From the NCBI GenBank assembly GCA_029204225.1, contig CM055098.1, positions 26,083,473-26,147,472 of the forward strand: a stretch of DNA of 64,000 nt, given 5' to 3'. Of the stretch, positions 1 to 56,095 are shown piece after piece (position 1 is the first letter of the stretch; each line of letters begins with the position of its first letter). A program made the translations under genes and the position numbers. The DNA is from Diphasiastrum complanatum. Taxonomy: Eukaryota; Streptophyta; Lycopodiopsida; Lycopodiales; Lycopodiaceae. Under the pieces are notes generated by a model. It made no database searches and had not been told where the DNA came from. It saw only the letters and a list, made by a program, of their open reading frames with translations.

Positions 1-1242
1 TAATAAAAATACTCTCCCATTGCCCTTTTGGTATATTTAATGGGCGTAATAATCTCGGCACTTGAATCCTTTCAACCTTATTAACCTGACACTTAAAACA
101 ACGTGTCACATAATGGTTTACTTCTTCTTTAAGTTTAGACCACCAAAAGTTACGTCGTATCAACTCATAGGTCCTATCCACACCAGGATGACCAGCACTA
201 GGGCTATTGTGACAGAGACGTAAGATCCTCTTTCACAACACCCCACAAGCTGGAATAAGAGCCTTACCATTTCTCATCACTGTTCCATCTATGGAATATT
301 TAAGATAAGTGCAAACCAAGGTAGAAGCACTCTGCTCCTCTTGTTCAATGTTTCATGGGTTTGTTTCATGAAACGGGTTTGAAACGCGTATGAAACGGGA
401 GGGTTAGGTTCGAAACGAGAAAATTTTTTAGGGCTTAAAAAAGTGTTTTTGGGGTTTAGACATTTCATGGAAAGACTAGTACCAAGTAGATACATCCAAT
501 TTTTGCTCTCAAGAATGCAGTTTCAAGAGGAGAAACTGTGTATGGTCACTTTCCTCAATAAAAAAAATTTTCTTTTTTTTAAGAGGCGTTTCGAACGTAA
601 GAAACGCGTTTCGAAACAAGCCCGTTTCGAATGGGGTGTTTCAAACGCGTTTCTTTGTTTGAAACGCGTCTCGATGAAACATTGCTCTTGTTTCACTTTC
701 TTACAGTGAGGATCTTCCTGTTGAGCCTTTCTTATCTCAGATAGTAAGTCATTTTCAATGACTAATAAATGACATATGATACACCACAGGAGATAGTGCA
801 TTTGCCACATGAATCTCTGCACCTTTCTTCTACTGAATCTCCATTAGGAATTCTTACATGAGCTCTGACCATCTAGCTTGATGGCCCCTAAACTTTGGCT
901 AATTACAAAAGTATCTCAAGGTATCATGGTCAGTGAATACCTCAAATTTTGATCCATACAGAAATTGCCTCCATTCCTTTAATGCATGAACATTGGCATA
1001 CAACTCCCTTTCATGAGTTGGATAATTTTTTGAAGCAGGGTTGAGCTTCTTGCTCTCAAAGGCCACCAGCCTACCCTCTTGCATCAGAACTGCTCCCATA
1101 GCAATGTCACTCGCATCCGTATCTATAACATAGGGCTTTTTTACAATTTTTAGAGTGATGCACTCAATGATGGCTTGCTTCAATTGATCAAAGCTTGCTT
1201 GATGTAGTTCAGTCCACTCACCAAATCTAATTTTTTGATAGT
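1..1242 (-). mobile_element. Ty3/gypsy relic (RNase H - integrase), runs off the left edge
   Basis: Read on the minus strand, 1242-899 encodes a gypsy RNase H domain (DTDASDIAMGAVL, then NYPTHERELYA and FEVFTDHDTLRYF). Bases 260-1 encode the integrase H2C2 zinc-binding module (LCHNSPSAGHPGVDRTYELI, then a CFKCQ pair). The spacer between them continues on both sides of a 339-bp MITE at 346-684, so that insertion is younger. The order RNase H then integrase is standard for Ty3/gypsy pol. The element continues beyond base 1 and no LTR is visible. Stops and the MITE make it a dead copy. It is distinct from the gypsy relic at 3430-6320, which has its own RNase H start. Confidence 0.8.
346..684. 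mobile_element. hAT-type MITE, family 1 copy 1, with perfect 8-bp TSD
   Basis: The termini are inverted: CAATGTTTCAT at the left and ATGAAACATTG at the right. They are flanked by identical 8-bp duplications CTCTTGTT at 338-345 and 685-692. Both arms are built of iterated GAAACG / CGTTTC motifs, including the palindromes GTTTCATGAAAC and GAAACGCGTTTC. The centre is plain AT-rich sequence with no transposase. An 8-bp TSD is the hAT hallmark, and Ac-type transposases are known to bind iterated AAACGG-like subterminal motifs. The assignment to hAT is inferred from TSD length and motif style. Confidence 0.85.
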
Positions 1243-1450
1243 ACTCAGATAGATCGCAATTCACGAAGCATAAGTAATAACTTATAAGTATACAATACAT
1301 ATTGGACCCATGATCTCTTGATGGGGTCCAAGTCCCTCTCAACAGTGTCTTGCTCTACAACAAGCTCTCTCGTCCTGAGTTGCTCCATGCTCGGCCCCTC
1401 CCACTCAGAACCAATGCTGGATACGACTTGTAAGTTGTGACTTGTCAATG

Positions 1451-1623
1451 TGTCATGACTCATGACTCATATATTTCAAATTTTGAGACATCTAACTTCT
1501 AAGGATGACGAATCAAAATTTAGAGAGCCGAGTGGAGAGTCGAGACATAGCCGGGCCAAGCCGGCGGTTGCAAGCGGCGACTCACATATGCCATACATGA
1601 TACATGACTCATGAGTCATGACA
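1451..1623. mobile_element. Probable foldback/MITE with TCATGACTCATGA arms
   Basis: The left end begins TGTCATGACTCATGA and the right end is its reverse complement, read as a run of ATGACTCATGAGTCATGACA. The flanks TGTCAATG and CTACAATG share only CAATG, so a target duplication is possible but decayed. The interior is GC-rich and noncoding. It lies 30 bp left of the next MITE. Confidence 0.45.
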
Positions 1624-1652
1624 CTACAATGTACATAGATGATAGTACATAC

Positions 1653-1848
1653 CAAGGATGCGCGTCCGGGCCGGACGTGCAATCCGCGTCCGGACCTAGA
1701 CGCGTCCTCTTTTAACAGTTTTTTTAACACTAAATAACAGTAAAAGAACTTTAAAAAAAAAAAAGTGGACGCGTCCGGACCCCCGGACACACCCCTGGCG
1801 CGTCCGCTCGTCCGGACGCACGTTCGGACGCAGCGTCCGCTACCTTAG
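1653..1848. mobile_element. hAT-type MITE, family 3, with perfect 8-bp TSD
   Basis: The 196-bp element is flanked by identical GTACATAC duplications at 1645-1652 and 1849-1856. The right terminus reads CTAAGGTAGCG on the complementary strand, and the left terminus CAAGGATGCGCG matches it imperfectly. The arms iterate GCGTCCGG / CCGGACGC, including the palindrome GGACGCGTCC. The centre is AT-rich. There is no coding capacity. Its terminus resembles that of the 28730-28930 element (CTTAG.AGCCCG), which suggests related families. Confidence 0.8.
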
Positions 1849-1899
1849 GTACATACTACAAATAAAAAAAAATGATCAAAAATGAAGAAAGATTCAGGA

Positions 1900-2800
1900 G
1901 TCAAGAATGCAGTATGTACTTGGCCAAGTGAAAGGGGAGGTCGCATAGGTAGAAACACCTCCGAACTGCAACTTGAGCTTGGTCCTTATTCCTGGGCTCA
2001 TAGCGACCCACATAATAATCTCTACCCCCAAGCTGTCTGGACCTACCAAGACGGTCACAAGCCCTCGTCGATGGCACAGGGGCTCTGCGTGGCTCCGAAG
2101 ATCCACCGATGTCAGCAGGTGGACCTACACTGGCACCTACGCCCTCGGCCTCTCCCTGAGAAGAGATGGGTGTGCGAACTGCAAAAGGTACAGCCCGTGA
2201 CGTGGAAGGCTCTCCATCACCTTGTGTCAATGACAAATGTGTAAGCTACTAAGTTGTGACCATTGACATGTCAACATTGAAGAATTCAGTGTTCGGTGTT
2301 AATTAGGCAAGCCACAAAATGGAATTGTAAAGTCGAGACTTGGAACTTCATACAATTATCAATACAATTTTGGACATTTGAATTTTGAACTGACATCTAT
2401 CAAGAATCAAGTCTCAAATTTCAGCAACATTCAAAATTAGTAGAAAATTACATACATTCACGAATCACAGTGCACAAGTTGAAACTTGAAACGACCTTTC
2501 ACTTAAGAGTCAGGAGTCAGGAGTCAAGACTAAGTATTAAGCTTTAGAAATTAGTGGAACCTATTTACCTCTCGCCATCGAAGAACCAGCCTCATGCCCC
2601 TCCGGTCGAGCTTGATCACCTGTATCTGCCAATGATGCTGGTGCCTGTGCGCCCTAATCTGAGCAGGCCCACCTGTGAAGGAGACGTGGCAGTATCTACA
2701 AGTCCACCTCTTCGTGCCGGAGGTACCGTAAGAAGCATCAATGGTGACATGGTCCCATAAGGGATCTCTCGTCCTCGACATGGTGCCACCAGGTGGCAGG
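1900..2800 (-). pseudogene. hAT-like transposase fragment, BED zinc finger end
   Basis: On the minus strand from about 2782 the reading MSRTRDPLWDHVTI is followed by WTCRYCHVSFTGGPAQIRAH and then RHQH. This is the BED-finger pattern seen at the N-terminus of hAT transposases: W, CxxC, F.GG, HxxxH. Further along (2236-1901) a reading ends in FYLCDLPFHLAKY, which resembles the linker before the hAT core. Stops and frame changes separate the pieces. No dimerisation domain follows to the left before 1243. It is probably a dead N-terminal fragment. Confidence 0.6.
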
Positions 2801-2801
2801 T

Positions 2802-3220
2802 ACACACACACACAGTGCACACTCGTCTCTCACACCGCTTGTACACACACAATCACACACTCTCACACACTCTCTCACTCATAGTGACACACACTCACAC
2901 ACACAATCACACACTCTCAAGAGTCAAGACTCACACACACACGCGCGCGCAATCACTTACAATCACACACAATCATGTCACACACACTCACACACTCACA
3001 CAAACACTCACACATTCTATTATCACACTCTCTCACACACAATCTCACGCACACACACTCTCACACACAATCACTCACACACACCCACAATCTCACACAC
3101 ACAATCACTCTCACACACACACACACAATCACTCACACACGCACACAATCTCACACACACACACACACAATCTCACACACACACACTCACACACACCCAC
3201 AAATTACAATGCACACACAC

Positions 3221-3308
<88 letters not shown>
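2802..3308. repeat. Compound microsatellite (CA)n then (TC)n
   Basis: Bases 2802-3223 are an imperfect CACA/TCACAC tract. It is followed by an almost pure (TC)n run of about 85 bp at 3224-3308. Long apparent open frames across it are low-complexity artefacts (SHTHTH, SLSLSL). Confidence 0.95.
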
Positions 3309-3312
<4 letters not shown>

Positions 3313-3316
3313 GCCC

Positions 3317-3429
3317 AAGAACACCAAAATTCTAAAAACATGCGAGACCCCAGTGCTGTTCGGACATTTTAGCAGGTGGTCGATTCGAACAGTTCCCCGA
3401 TTCGAATCGGCCGATTTGAATCGCAGGTG
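3317..3429. repeat. Palindromic AATCGGCCGATT repeat, copy 1
   Basis: The segment contains GATTCGAA, then a near-perfect palindrome GATTCGAATCGGCCGATTTGAATC (positions about 3399-3423, given in parts: GATTCGAATCGG + CCGATTTGAATC). It abuts the truncated RNase H end of the gypsy relic to its right. The same AATCGGCCGATT core recurs at 51541-51615. Confidence 0.5.
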
Positions 3430-3599
3430 AAACATTGCAATGGCTGATGATCTGTATAGAATGCAAAATGCGTAGCTATCAAATAATGACGATTCGATGC
3501 ATCAGTATGAACATGGAATTTTGATCGACCAATTTGGTACTTGCAAAATTGGTCTGGATATCAACGTAGTTTTCAATTTCTAAAATGACTCTAATGCTT

Positions 3600-4560
3600 C
3601 TTGTGTCCAAATTGGAATAATGGTAAGATTATAGATAAGACGTACCAAATCTGCAAAGAATAAGATAAAAGTTTGGTAGTAATTTGCATGCAATAAAGAT
3701 ATAAACTTCCCTTATTACGCCTAGTGGTGGAAGATCCATAATGACTCTTATTTTGGAAAGATCGGTAGCAATGCCACGTTGTGAAATCACATGCCCCAAC
3801 ACTATGCCATGTGTTAACAACCCATATTTGACACTTTTCTGGTTCAAAGAGATTTGAAATTTTCGACATTAAGTAAACACTTCCAAGTTGGCTTAAGTGG
3901 TCTTCATCCATCCCATGGACACAAAGGTCATTCCAATAAATCTCATTTTTTTGCAACTAGTCCTTGAAAGCAAATTGCATGATGCGCTGGAAAGTACTTG
4001 GCACATTACATAATCCAAATGGGGGCATTACTTTGTATGCGTAGGTTCCCCTTTCAATGGCAAATGCGGTCTTGTGTTGATCTTTGGTGCGTTCTTCACT
4101 TGATTGTATGCACTGAAACCATCTTAAAAACCGTATGCTTTGGCACCAGCAATACGATCCAATACTCTCTCAGTGAAAGGCAAAGGAAAGTGATCCTTCC
4201 TGGTAACTGCATTCAAAGCCTTCAAATTCACACAGATCCGCATGTTGCCATTCTTCTTTGGTACGATCACGATTGGTGATAACCATTACGTATGCTCAAT
4301 TTCATAAATGAAATCAACATCGAATAATCTTTGTAGCTCTTTTTGATTAATTTTGTGTAATTTGGATTACATCGATAGAATCGGCTCACTTTCGAACAAC
4401 ATCTGGTACGAGTGGAATTGTATGTTGTAATTGAAGTGGGAATACCCTTTAGGTCTTTGACAAGCAAAACAATCTTTGTGTTCAACCATTGACTTTTGCA
4501 ACTCTGAGAATTGGGAAGAAGATAGTTGTGCTCCCACATGGATTATCTTTTCTCTTCGCC
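3600..4560 (-). pseudogene. gypsy reverse transcriptase (degenerate)
   Basis: Motifs read in sequence but across several frames: GNMRICVNLKALNAVT, then KDHFPLPF (fingers/palm), PPFGLCNVPSTFQRIM (the PFGLxNAPATFQ motif), NDLCVHGMDEDHL after a lost YxDD, and PEKC...GHVISQRGI (thumb and connection). The catalytic YxDD is not intact. There is no continuous ORF. Confidence 0.75.
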
Positions 4561-4692
4561 TGGTTCAACTAGATTCATTGGTTGAGTACAAGTTGCCATC
4601 ATAAACTCCTATGAGTCATGTTCATCACATAAGTAATCGTCGTATCAACAGTTCGATCATTGGCAGGTGTAATACTCACTTTTGATCTATTA

Positions 4693-5211
4693 TCATGGTG
4701 TGCAATCGATCGTTGCCAATGCCTGGTTCCAAATTACATTGTCAGTTTGCGAATCATAATGAATTTCCAACGCTTTATCTTCACGATCTATTGTGTGGTC
4801 TGTTGTTGAGGAATCATCATCAGCTTTCTGTGGAATTGGTTTGATTGTCCATGTAATTGGATCAACTTTGACTGCTTGCTCCCGATTTTCAAAGGTGATC
4901 TTGCTCGTTTCCCAATTATGAATCACTTTAGAAACTTGTAACCAAAGTTGACTCAACAAAATCTGATAAACTGACGTTGCATCAGGTAAATCCATTACCA
5001 CAAAGGTACAAATTGGACACTTGCCACTTTTGTTGGTATGTCTTCCACTACACCTTTCGGTCTGAATGACATTTGCTCTGGATCCACCATCAATCAATGC
5101 TGCCTCTTGATCAAACTGCTTGTGCTTGATTGACAAAGTGATATTACGTTGCTGCCTCGATTTCGAGAATTTCATTGGACTCTTCAAATCGAGCACTATA
5201 TAAAGGTTCAC
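4693..5211 (-). pseudogene. gypsy aspartic protease region
   Basis: A 172-codon open stretch contains AALIDGGSRANVI, the retropepsin active-site loop with D-G-G-S in place of the usual D-T/S-G-A/S. It is followed by a segment resembling the LGRPWL...VIHDW end of gypsy proteases (LSQLWLQVSKVIHNWETSKI). It lies between gag and RT as expected. It is not functional in isolation. Confidence 0.6.
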
Positions 5212-5349
5212 GTTGGACTTTTGGTTCTGAATTGGTTAATCGTCCTGCCAAAACTTCCTTTGCATGAGGTACTAAACATAAAAACTCTCCAAGAGTTATA
5301 TCCATTTTGCTTGAAAGTATATTTGCGATGAGCTCCGTTTATGGATTTT

Positions 5350-6320
5350 CTGATTCAGTCATCTTGACAGGCTTCTCACGTTGATGTATCTGGGTATTTA
5401 CAGTTGTTTGTTGATTCGAGCTATGTAATGGATTTGGCGGATCTTCAAGAACAATGGGTACAAGTGGATTTAGAGTAGCAACTATAACAGCTTTCATTGC
5501 TTCTTCTGCTTGAAGATCTTTTATCCATTGTCTCGTGTTATGATATTTCTTCTTTTTCAGGTTTGGATAAACCCTGGATATTGAAGGTTGATTATTGACT
5601 CTGCAAGTGGTAGATCGGGAACAACTTCCTTCTACTTCTGAGCTCTTGTAACAACCATCATTGGTGTACCTTGTTCTTTTGCCTTCCTTTGAGTTGTGCA
5701 TGAGCTTGTTCTAGAAGATTGCCTTGGATTGATCGAAATTATATTAACTGGTGCAATTGTGGCTGGAACCTTTGGCTTGGCCGGCGGACAATCTTTATAA
5801 CAATGTCCATAACCGCGGATTCCCGACAAAATGGTGTGAATTTGCCTTTATTTGGACATTCGGCTATTCGATGATTATATTAACTGGTGCAATTGTGGCT
5901 GGAACCTTTGGCTTGGCCGGCGGACAATCTTTATAACAATGTCCATAACCGCGGATTTCCGACAAAATGGTGTGAATTTGCCTTTATTTGGACATTCGGC
6001 TATTCGATGATTTTCTCCATAACCAAAACATTCTAATGGAGCTCTTGTCCATTGTCGTCGTGTGGCAACATAAATAGCACGTTGCTCATTGACACCAAGA
6101 TCTTGATCTTGACAAGTGTCCTGAATTGAGGATGCTTCTGGTTCAGCCGTATTAGCTTGAGGTCCTTGTTGACCTGGAGGCATTGGTAGTGCAAATGGTT
6201 GTGGATATCCAATTGCTTCAAAAAACGGTCGTTGAAGGGTCTCCCCAATCTTGTCCATAAACTTGTAAATGAGGCCGAGTGTAGAACCTTCTCGATCCAC
6301 CAACCTCAGCACATGGTACA
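5350..6320 (-). pseudogene. gypsy gag remnant with zinc-knuckle relic
   Basis: The minus-strand reading from 6321 includes a capsid-like stretch, then CFGYGENHRIAECP. This is a CCHC knuckle in which the second cysteine has become tyrosine. A further CxxC-like relic (GYGHCYKDCP) is present. The 136-bp tandem duplication at 5741-6012 interrupts the frame because 136 is not a multiple of three. Confidence 0.6.
5741..6012. repeat. 136-bp direct tandem duplication inside gypsy gag
   Basis: ATATTAACTGGTGCAATTGTGG begins at 5741 and again at 5877. The two units run side by side and differ visibly at one base (GGATTCCC versus GGATTTCC). The near identity indicates a recent duplication relative to the decay of the host element, or an assembly artefact. 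Confidence 0.9.
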
Positions 6321-6329
6321 CTAGCTACA

Positions 6330-6980
6330 AGACCTCAACCAACTACTCAGCCTGCCACCAGAAATCATCTCCAGAAACAATCCTTTGAAACCTAAGTCCA
6401 GTCGGCTCGCAACTACGATGCCACTGTGTGAACTCAGGAGCTGGCTGCCAGCTGGCGCAATGCAGGTGGAGCAACTGCTCCAACACGACGAAGTGGTAAG
6501 CAAATTTTGTGGATGTTGGCTTCTTCAGATCCAATGGGCTATAGGTGATGAACATGGCGAGGGCCCTCTACTTCCTGGTTACAAATGTGACCAAGAAGAT
6601 GGCACTAGATGTGATGGTGGAAACCCAGGGGTGGCCTCCTATGTCATGCATCAAAAGATCGATGTAGTGTGTTGCACACGGGGTTCCATACTATAGTAGG
6701 GTAGTCCCTCTCCAAAAGCTCACCCATAGCCACACAATTGTTGGAAATTGTCGGTGACCACCTGCACCACATGTTGCGCCCCACCTCAATGACTGCTGCA
6801 TGTATACGCTCATAGATGAACTCTCCAGACTCAATAGCGTCGTCTCAAGAGGCATCCACACCCCCGAGAAATATTGTGCCCAATAGACATGAAACCAAGA
6901 TGTTGATAATAGGCCTGCGCCTAATATCAGTCCACCTGTTAGGGACCTCAAGGTGTTAAAGTCCATCCTGTTTTTCACAT
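6330..6980 (-). pseudogene. hAT-like (DUF659-type) transposase core fragment
   Basis: Read on the minus strand across frame changes, the segment gives VVQVVTDNF, CVAMGELLERDYPTIVW, a C/H pair near HYIDLLMHDIGG, AIFLVTFVTRK and YSPLDLKKPTSTKFAYHFV. These match the DUF659 core of plant hAT-like transposases (VQVVTDNxxNxxxAGxLL, WTPCAAHCIDLM, RPxxTRFATxF). It is broken by stops. It ends next to the gypsy gag at 6320. Confidence 0.55.
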
Positions 6981-7029
6981 TAGCCGTTTAAAGGAACGAC
7001 TTGGTGGAAAGAATGACTTGATGCCTCAG

Positions 7030-7215
7030 GAGGACTTAGTTCGACTGGAGGACCTGACATCCTTTGTACATACTGAACCTCATGCCATTGTTGATGTGCG
7101 TCAATGTGGACTCAGAAACCGGCAGGTAATTGGGTTCGTTGGAAAGGAAACTCTGAGGACGATGATACTTGGGAAAAGGGACATGACCTTAAACTGAGGT
7201 TCCTTGGATTCCTTC
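7030..7215 (+). pseudogene. Chromodomain scrap of a gypsy chromovirus
   Basis: One frame reads EPHAIVDVRQCGLRNRQ and a second continues WVRWKGNSEDDDTWEKGHDL. Together they match the chromodomain at the integrase C-terminus of chromoviruses (R..R.r.......VRWKG...EdaTWE). A single frameshift separates the two halves. No integrase core lies to its left. Confidence 0.65.
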
Positions 7216-7509
7216 CTTAGATAAGGAATTTTTTAAGGAAGAGGGAATCTTAGGGACCCAACTCCCTTGGGTCCCAAACCTTGACTTGAGACTGGACGAT
7301 GACTGGGCCTATAGACTTGACCGGTGACTCGTGAACCTGCATGGTTGCCACGTGTCATGATCCAGGAGTGCACATGGCTTGAGTCTCTCTCCTTGGAGGG
7401 CTTATTTGCCATCCATTCTATCTACCTAGGAGGAGGTGGATGGAGAGCGTGTGCACGACGAGGATGTTTGCGAGCGTGAGGCAAGAGATGGCTGAGTGAC
7501 CACCGATAC

Positions 7510-8590
7510 ACAGTCAAGCTGGCAACGGGAGCAGAAAGCCAAGTTTGGGACTGGATAGTCCCACGTCTACCAATAGAGATTCAAGCCTATAAGGATAAAT
7601 TAGACTTTCACATTATGAATCTAGATAGGGTAGATGTAATACTTGGAAAGGAGTGGTTCTATGAGAGGAACGAGTCTATGAAGAAGAACTATGTAGTATG
7701 TAACTCACAGTTTGTCGTTCTTGCATAACGGCTCACTCATAGAATTAAATGGAAGTGTTGATATTTCTACTCCATATATGCTTTTTGCTTTGGAAACAGT
7801 TAAATGTATGGATGTTGTTGATTGCAGTTCTTATTTATGTTGGTTAAAGTTTTTACTGACCATGAAGAACGTAGCTTGCAATTTTACAATCTCCAAATGG
7901 AACTAGTGTCTAATAACCTAAAGCAAGAAAACTCACCAGAAGGTGAAATTTTTAGGAAACTTAGGCAGGAATTTAACGGTGTGATTCCTAAGCAGCTTCC
8001 TGAGGGTCTTCCCCCCTCTAGGGGTGTTGACCATGGTATTAAACAGATTCCTGGTAGTTCACCTATATCATTGTACCCCTATAGGATGAGTACTACTGAA
8101 GAGGATGAGGTTTACAGGCAACTGCAAAATTACCTTAAGATGGGCCATGTTAGGCCTAGTAAATCTCCTTGGGGGGCACCTGTGCTCCTTGTTGATAAAA
8201 AAGACGGAGGTAATCGTCTTTGTGTGGACTTTAAAATGTTGAATAAATTAATGATTAAAAACCGTTATCCTTTGCCGCGAATGGATGAGCTGGTTGATCG
8301 ATTGCATGGTGCAAAGTACTTCACCAAAATCGATTTGAGATCAGGGTATCATCAGATTCGCATAAAGACTGAGGATGTTGAAAAAACCGGGTTTAGAACT
8401 AGGTACTCTGGTTTTACCGTTTGGCTTGACAAATGCTCCAGCGACTTTCCAACAGATGATGAACAATCTTCTTCGTCCATATCTGGGAAAGTTCGTGATA
8501 GTGTACTTAGATGATATTCTCATCTATAGTAAGACCTTGGAGGAGCATGAGGAGCATCTCAGGACTGTCTTAAAGTTACTTAGACAACTA
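7510..8590 (+). pseudogene. Ty3/gypsy protease - reverse transcriptase fragment
   Basis: The end of an aspartic protease reads FHIMNLDRVDVILGKEWFYE (7600-7670). The RT follows: [50 protein letters not shown], then after a frameshift near 8397 [17 protein letters not shown] and [19 protein letters not shown]. The catalytic YLDD is retained. It is broken by stops between protease and RT, by the frameshift, and by truncation at about 8580. It is plus strand and better preserved than the minus-strand gypsy at 3430-6320. Confidence 0.85.
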
Positions 8591-9881
8591 ACACTATCCC
8601 ATATATCCCTATCTATCAGTATAGCATGTTTTGCATTTTGAACTTCCAGATATCGTAATTGATTTTATCTAGGTTGCTAAGACTGTACTTCATTGGACTT
8701 GCCTGTTTCAGAGAGCAATAGTATTATCTCACACTTACGCTGCCTGTATTCCAATGTCACTGTCCTTTTTGTTGCTTTAAACTCAATCCTTAGTTATGAT
8801 GGTCTACTACATTAATTTCTTGATTTGCTTTGTTCTCTTTTGATCTGCTAAAGACTGTTTGCTTCTTGAGTTAATAAGTGTGTGAGCTTGCTTGGCTTGT
8901 CTTGACTCTTCGATCTTCTGATGTACTGGTATTATCTAGCTTTAGTAGGGTCGTTGTAGGCCATATGCAGTAGGTGTAAGCTATTTGCAGATGGTTAGGT
9001 TTTATTGTAGGGAGATGTAACTTAGTAGAAAAATTTGAGCAAGGACCTTATGTTAAATAGGCCTCAAGTAGTCCATTTACAGAAGGTAGACTGTGTTAAG
9101 CTTGAAGATATAAATAGGCTCAACCTTCAATTACTGTTGAATAGGTTGTTCACAGACAGAACATGCACTATTGGCAACAAACTCAGGTGTTAAAAGTGTT
9201 TTATGAGTGCTACGGTAGCTGACTGATTGCTGCACGTAGAAGACATTAAAGGATTAGATACACAAGGCACAAGGTCAAAAAGTCAATTATAGACTGATTC
9301 CAGATATTTAAGGTATAAAGAGGTCAAAGATATGTTAGATTTGTGATGATGATAGATGGTAGGTTTGATCCATAGTGACAATGAATCTGTATATGAAGAG
9401 TTTTCAAGTCAATGCAAGACTCAAATCTATGTTCTACACCTAGCCAAAATGCGAGCCTTGTTCAGATAAGTTTCTAAACTTCACATGCACTGCTGGTTTG
9501 GAAGCAAGGAAATGTACAAGGTGACTTAAGGCAAGTCTTTGCTAAAGACACAGTCCTTGCTATTTTTTCCTTGTATTTTACTTTTTTGATACTTTATTCT
9601 ATTGGAATCCTTGAAAGTTTTTTAGAATTTTTAAATCTGCTGTTGCAAAACTTGATTTAAATTAACTGTTTCTCAATCTAGTGGTAACTATGTGTACTGA
9701 GCATATACAATATTGTCAGCAAATTCTAGCTTCCAGTGCATTGGATATTTGATCCAAATAGCAGCAGCTTTCTCCATCAATGCCACTGTTCTGCGGGTGT
9801 AAAAGTATCTTGTAAAAATGTGAAATCTTGATTATCATAAAAGTAGATTTTAAATTTATTGCTATTTTTCTTTGTTCACAG
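8591..9881. other. Unassigned AT-rich sequence left of the first visible SEC exon
   Basis: I see no coding or repeat signature here. It should be intron of SEC, because the exon starting at 9882 has a clean acceptor (TTTGTTCACAG) and opens mid-TPR. No upstream SEC exon is recognisable. Confidence 0.5.
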
Positions 9882-55225
<45,344 letters not shown>

Positions 55226-55667
55226 TTTTGCAAGGAATATATGTTTCTTGGTTTCCTTTTATGAGACGAATCACCAATACAACTTATCCGTGTACTCTTT
55301 TTTTAGAGCTCGACTGTGGTTTGCCTGGACACAGATGGTCCAGCAGTACTTATACATACAATTGGTGCCTGTGTGTGGATGGTGTCTCCCCTTTGCTTGG
55401 TTCTTTGAATACCTCTATGGTAGCATGTGATCTAGCTATGGATTGCATGTGCATTTATGTGGCTTTGAAGGGCCTGCTTATGATTGCGGCCCTGATTGAT
55501 GTTTACAAAGAAGGGATCAATCCTTACTTGGCATTCTTTATTGTATATATGCAGCAGTGGAACAGCCATGATATTTATGGTGTATTTTAAGCCATGACGC
55601 CAAGCTATACACCAAGTGCTATAGGGCACGATTCAGCTTCTTAGATGTAGATAGCTTGTTTTAGGAA
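55226..55667 (+). other. SEC 3' untranslated region (extent inferred)
   Basis: Sequence after the SEC stop codon. I see no AATAAA in the first 440 bp, so the poly(A) site is not located. Short open readings here have no family resemblance. Confidence 0.4.
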
Positions 55668-55699
55668 CTGTGCGTGCGTGTGTGTGTGTTTGTGTGTGT

Positions 55700-55752
<53 letters not shown>
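55668..55752. repeat. (TG)n-(AG)n microsatellite downstream of SEC
   Basis: GTGCGTGCGTGTGTGTGTG changes to GTGAGTGAGAGAG and a GA run ending near 55752. No LINE terminus (CTTTATTAATG) follows it, unlike the LINE tails. Confidence 0.93.
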
Positions 55753-55755
<3 letters not shown>

Positions 55756-56001
55756 CAACAAGATATCTATGTTCTTACTCATGCTTGGGGGGGATCTCTA
55801 CACTAAGGCCCTTGACCGATGGTATAAGGTACACTTGCTACTTCAAGTGTCGACGTAGAGATCACCATAACTACAAGAATTGTAAAGAGCAGATAATCAG
55901 TATCTTTAACCATGGAAAAGACCACAAGATGCAGTAACTCCAGTGAAACTTTACCGTGGAAGAATTGATGGATACATGCTCACTATTAGATATGTTGGCA
56001 T

Positions 56002-56055
56002 CTTAGAAGCCTGTTCCGACCCATTCTGGTCGGAACGACGTTTTTCATAATAAGA

Positions 56056-56092
<37 letters not shown>
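56002..56092. mobile_element. Truncated family-2 MITE end next to an (AT)n run
   Basis: CTTAGAAGCCTGTTCCGACC (56002 on) matches the terminus of the 28730-28930 MITE (CTTAGAAGCCCGTTCCG), including a further GGAACG word. An (AT)n run of about 35 bp follows (56056-56092). No right terminus or target duplication is visible. Confidence 0.6.

Positions 56093-56095
<3 letters not shown>

Larger units (their letters stand above)
3430..6320 (-). mobile_element. Decayed Ty3/gypsy retrotransposon (gag-protease-RT-partial RNase H)
   Basis: On the minus strand the order is gag (6320-5350), aspartic protease (5211-4693), reverse transcriptase (about 4560-3600) and the start of RNase H (3660-3430). This is the Ty3/gypsy order. 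RNase H keeps FHVHTDAS and FYTDHQPLQCF, but the sequence between these motifs is missing. Many stops and frameshifts are present. No LTRs, integrase or target duplications are recognisable. A 136-bp tandem duplication lies in gag. An endogenous pararetrovirus was considered, but the gag, protease and RT layout fits gypsy better. Confidence 0.75.

Noticed and set aside
2793-3430. Long open frames reading as His/Thr/Ser- and Leu/Ser-rich proteins
   Set aside because: They are translations of the (CA)n and (TC)n microsatellite in several frames at once and have no coding character.
3430-6320. Endogenous pararetrovirus
   Set aside because: Gag with a knuckle relic, protease, RT and RNase H in gypsy order; no movement-protein or coat-like region seen.
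55683-55760. Another LINE tail downstream of SEC
   Set aside because: The GA run is not followed by the CTTTATTAATG terminus seen in all LINE copies of this family.
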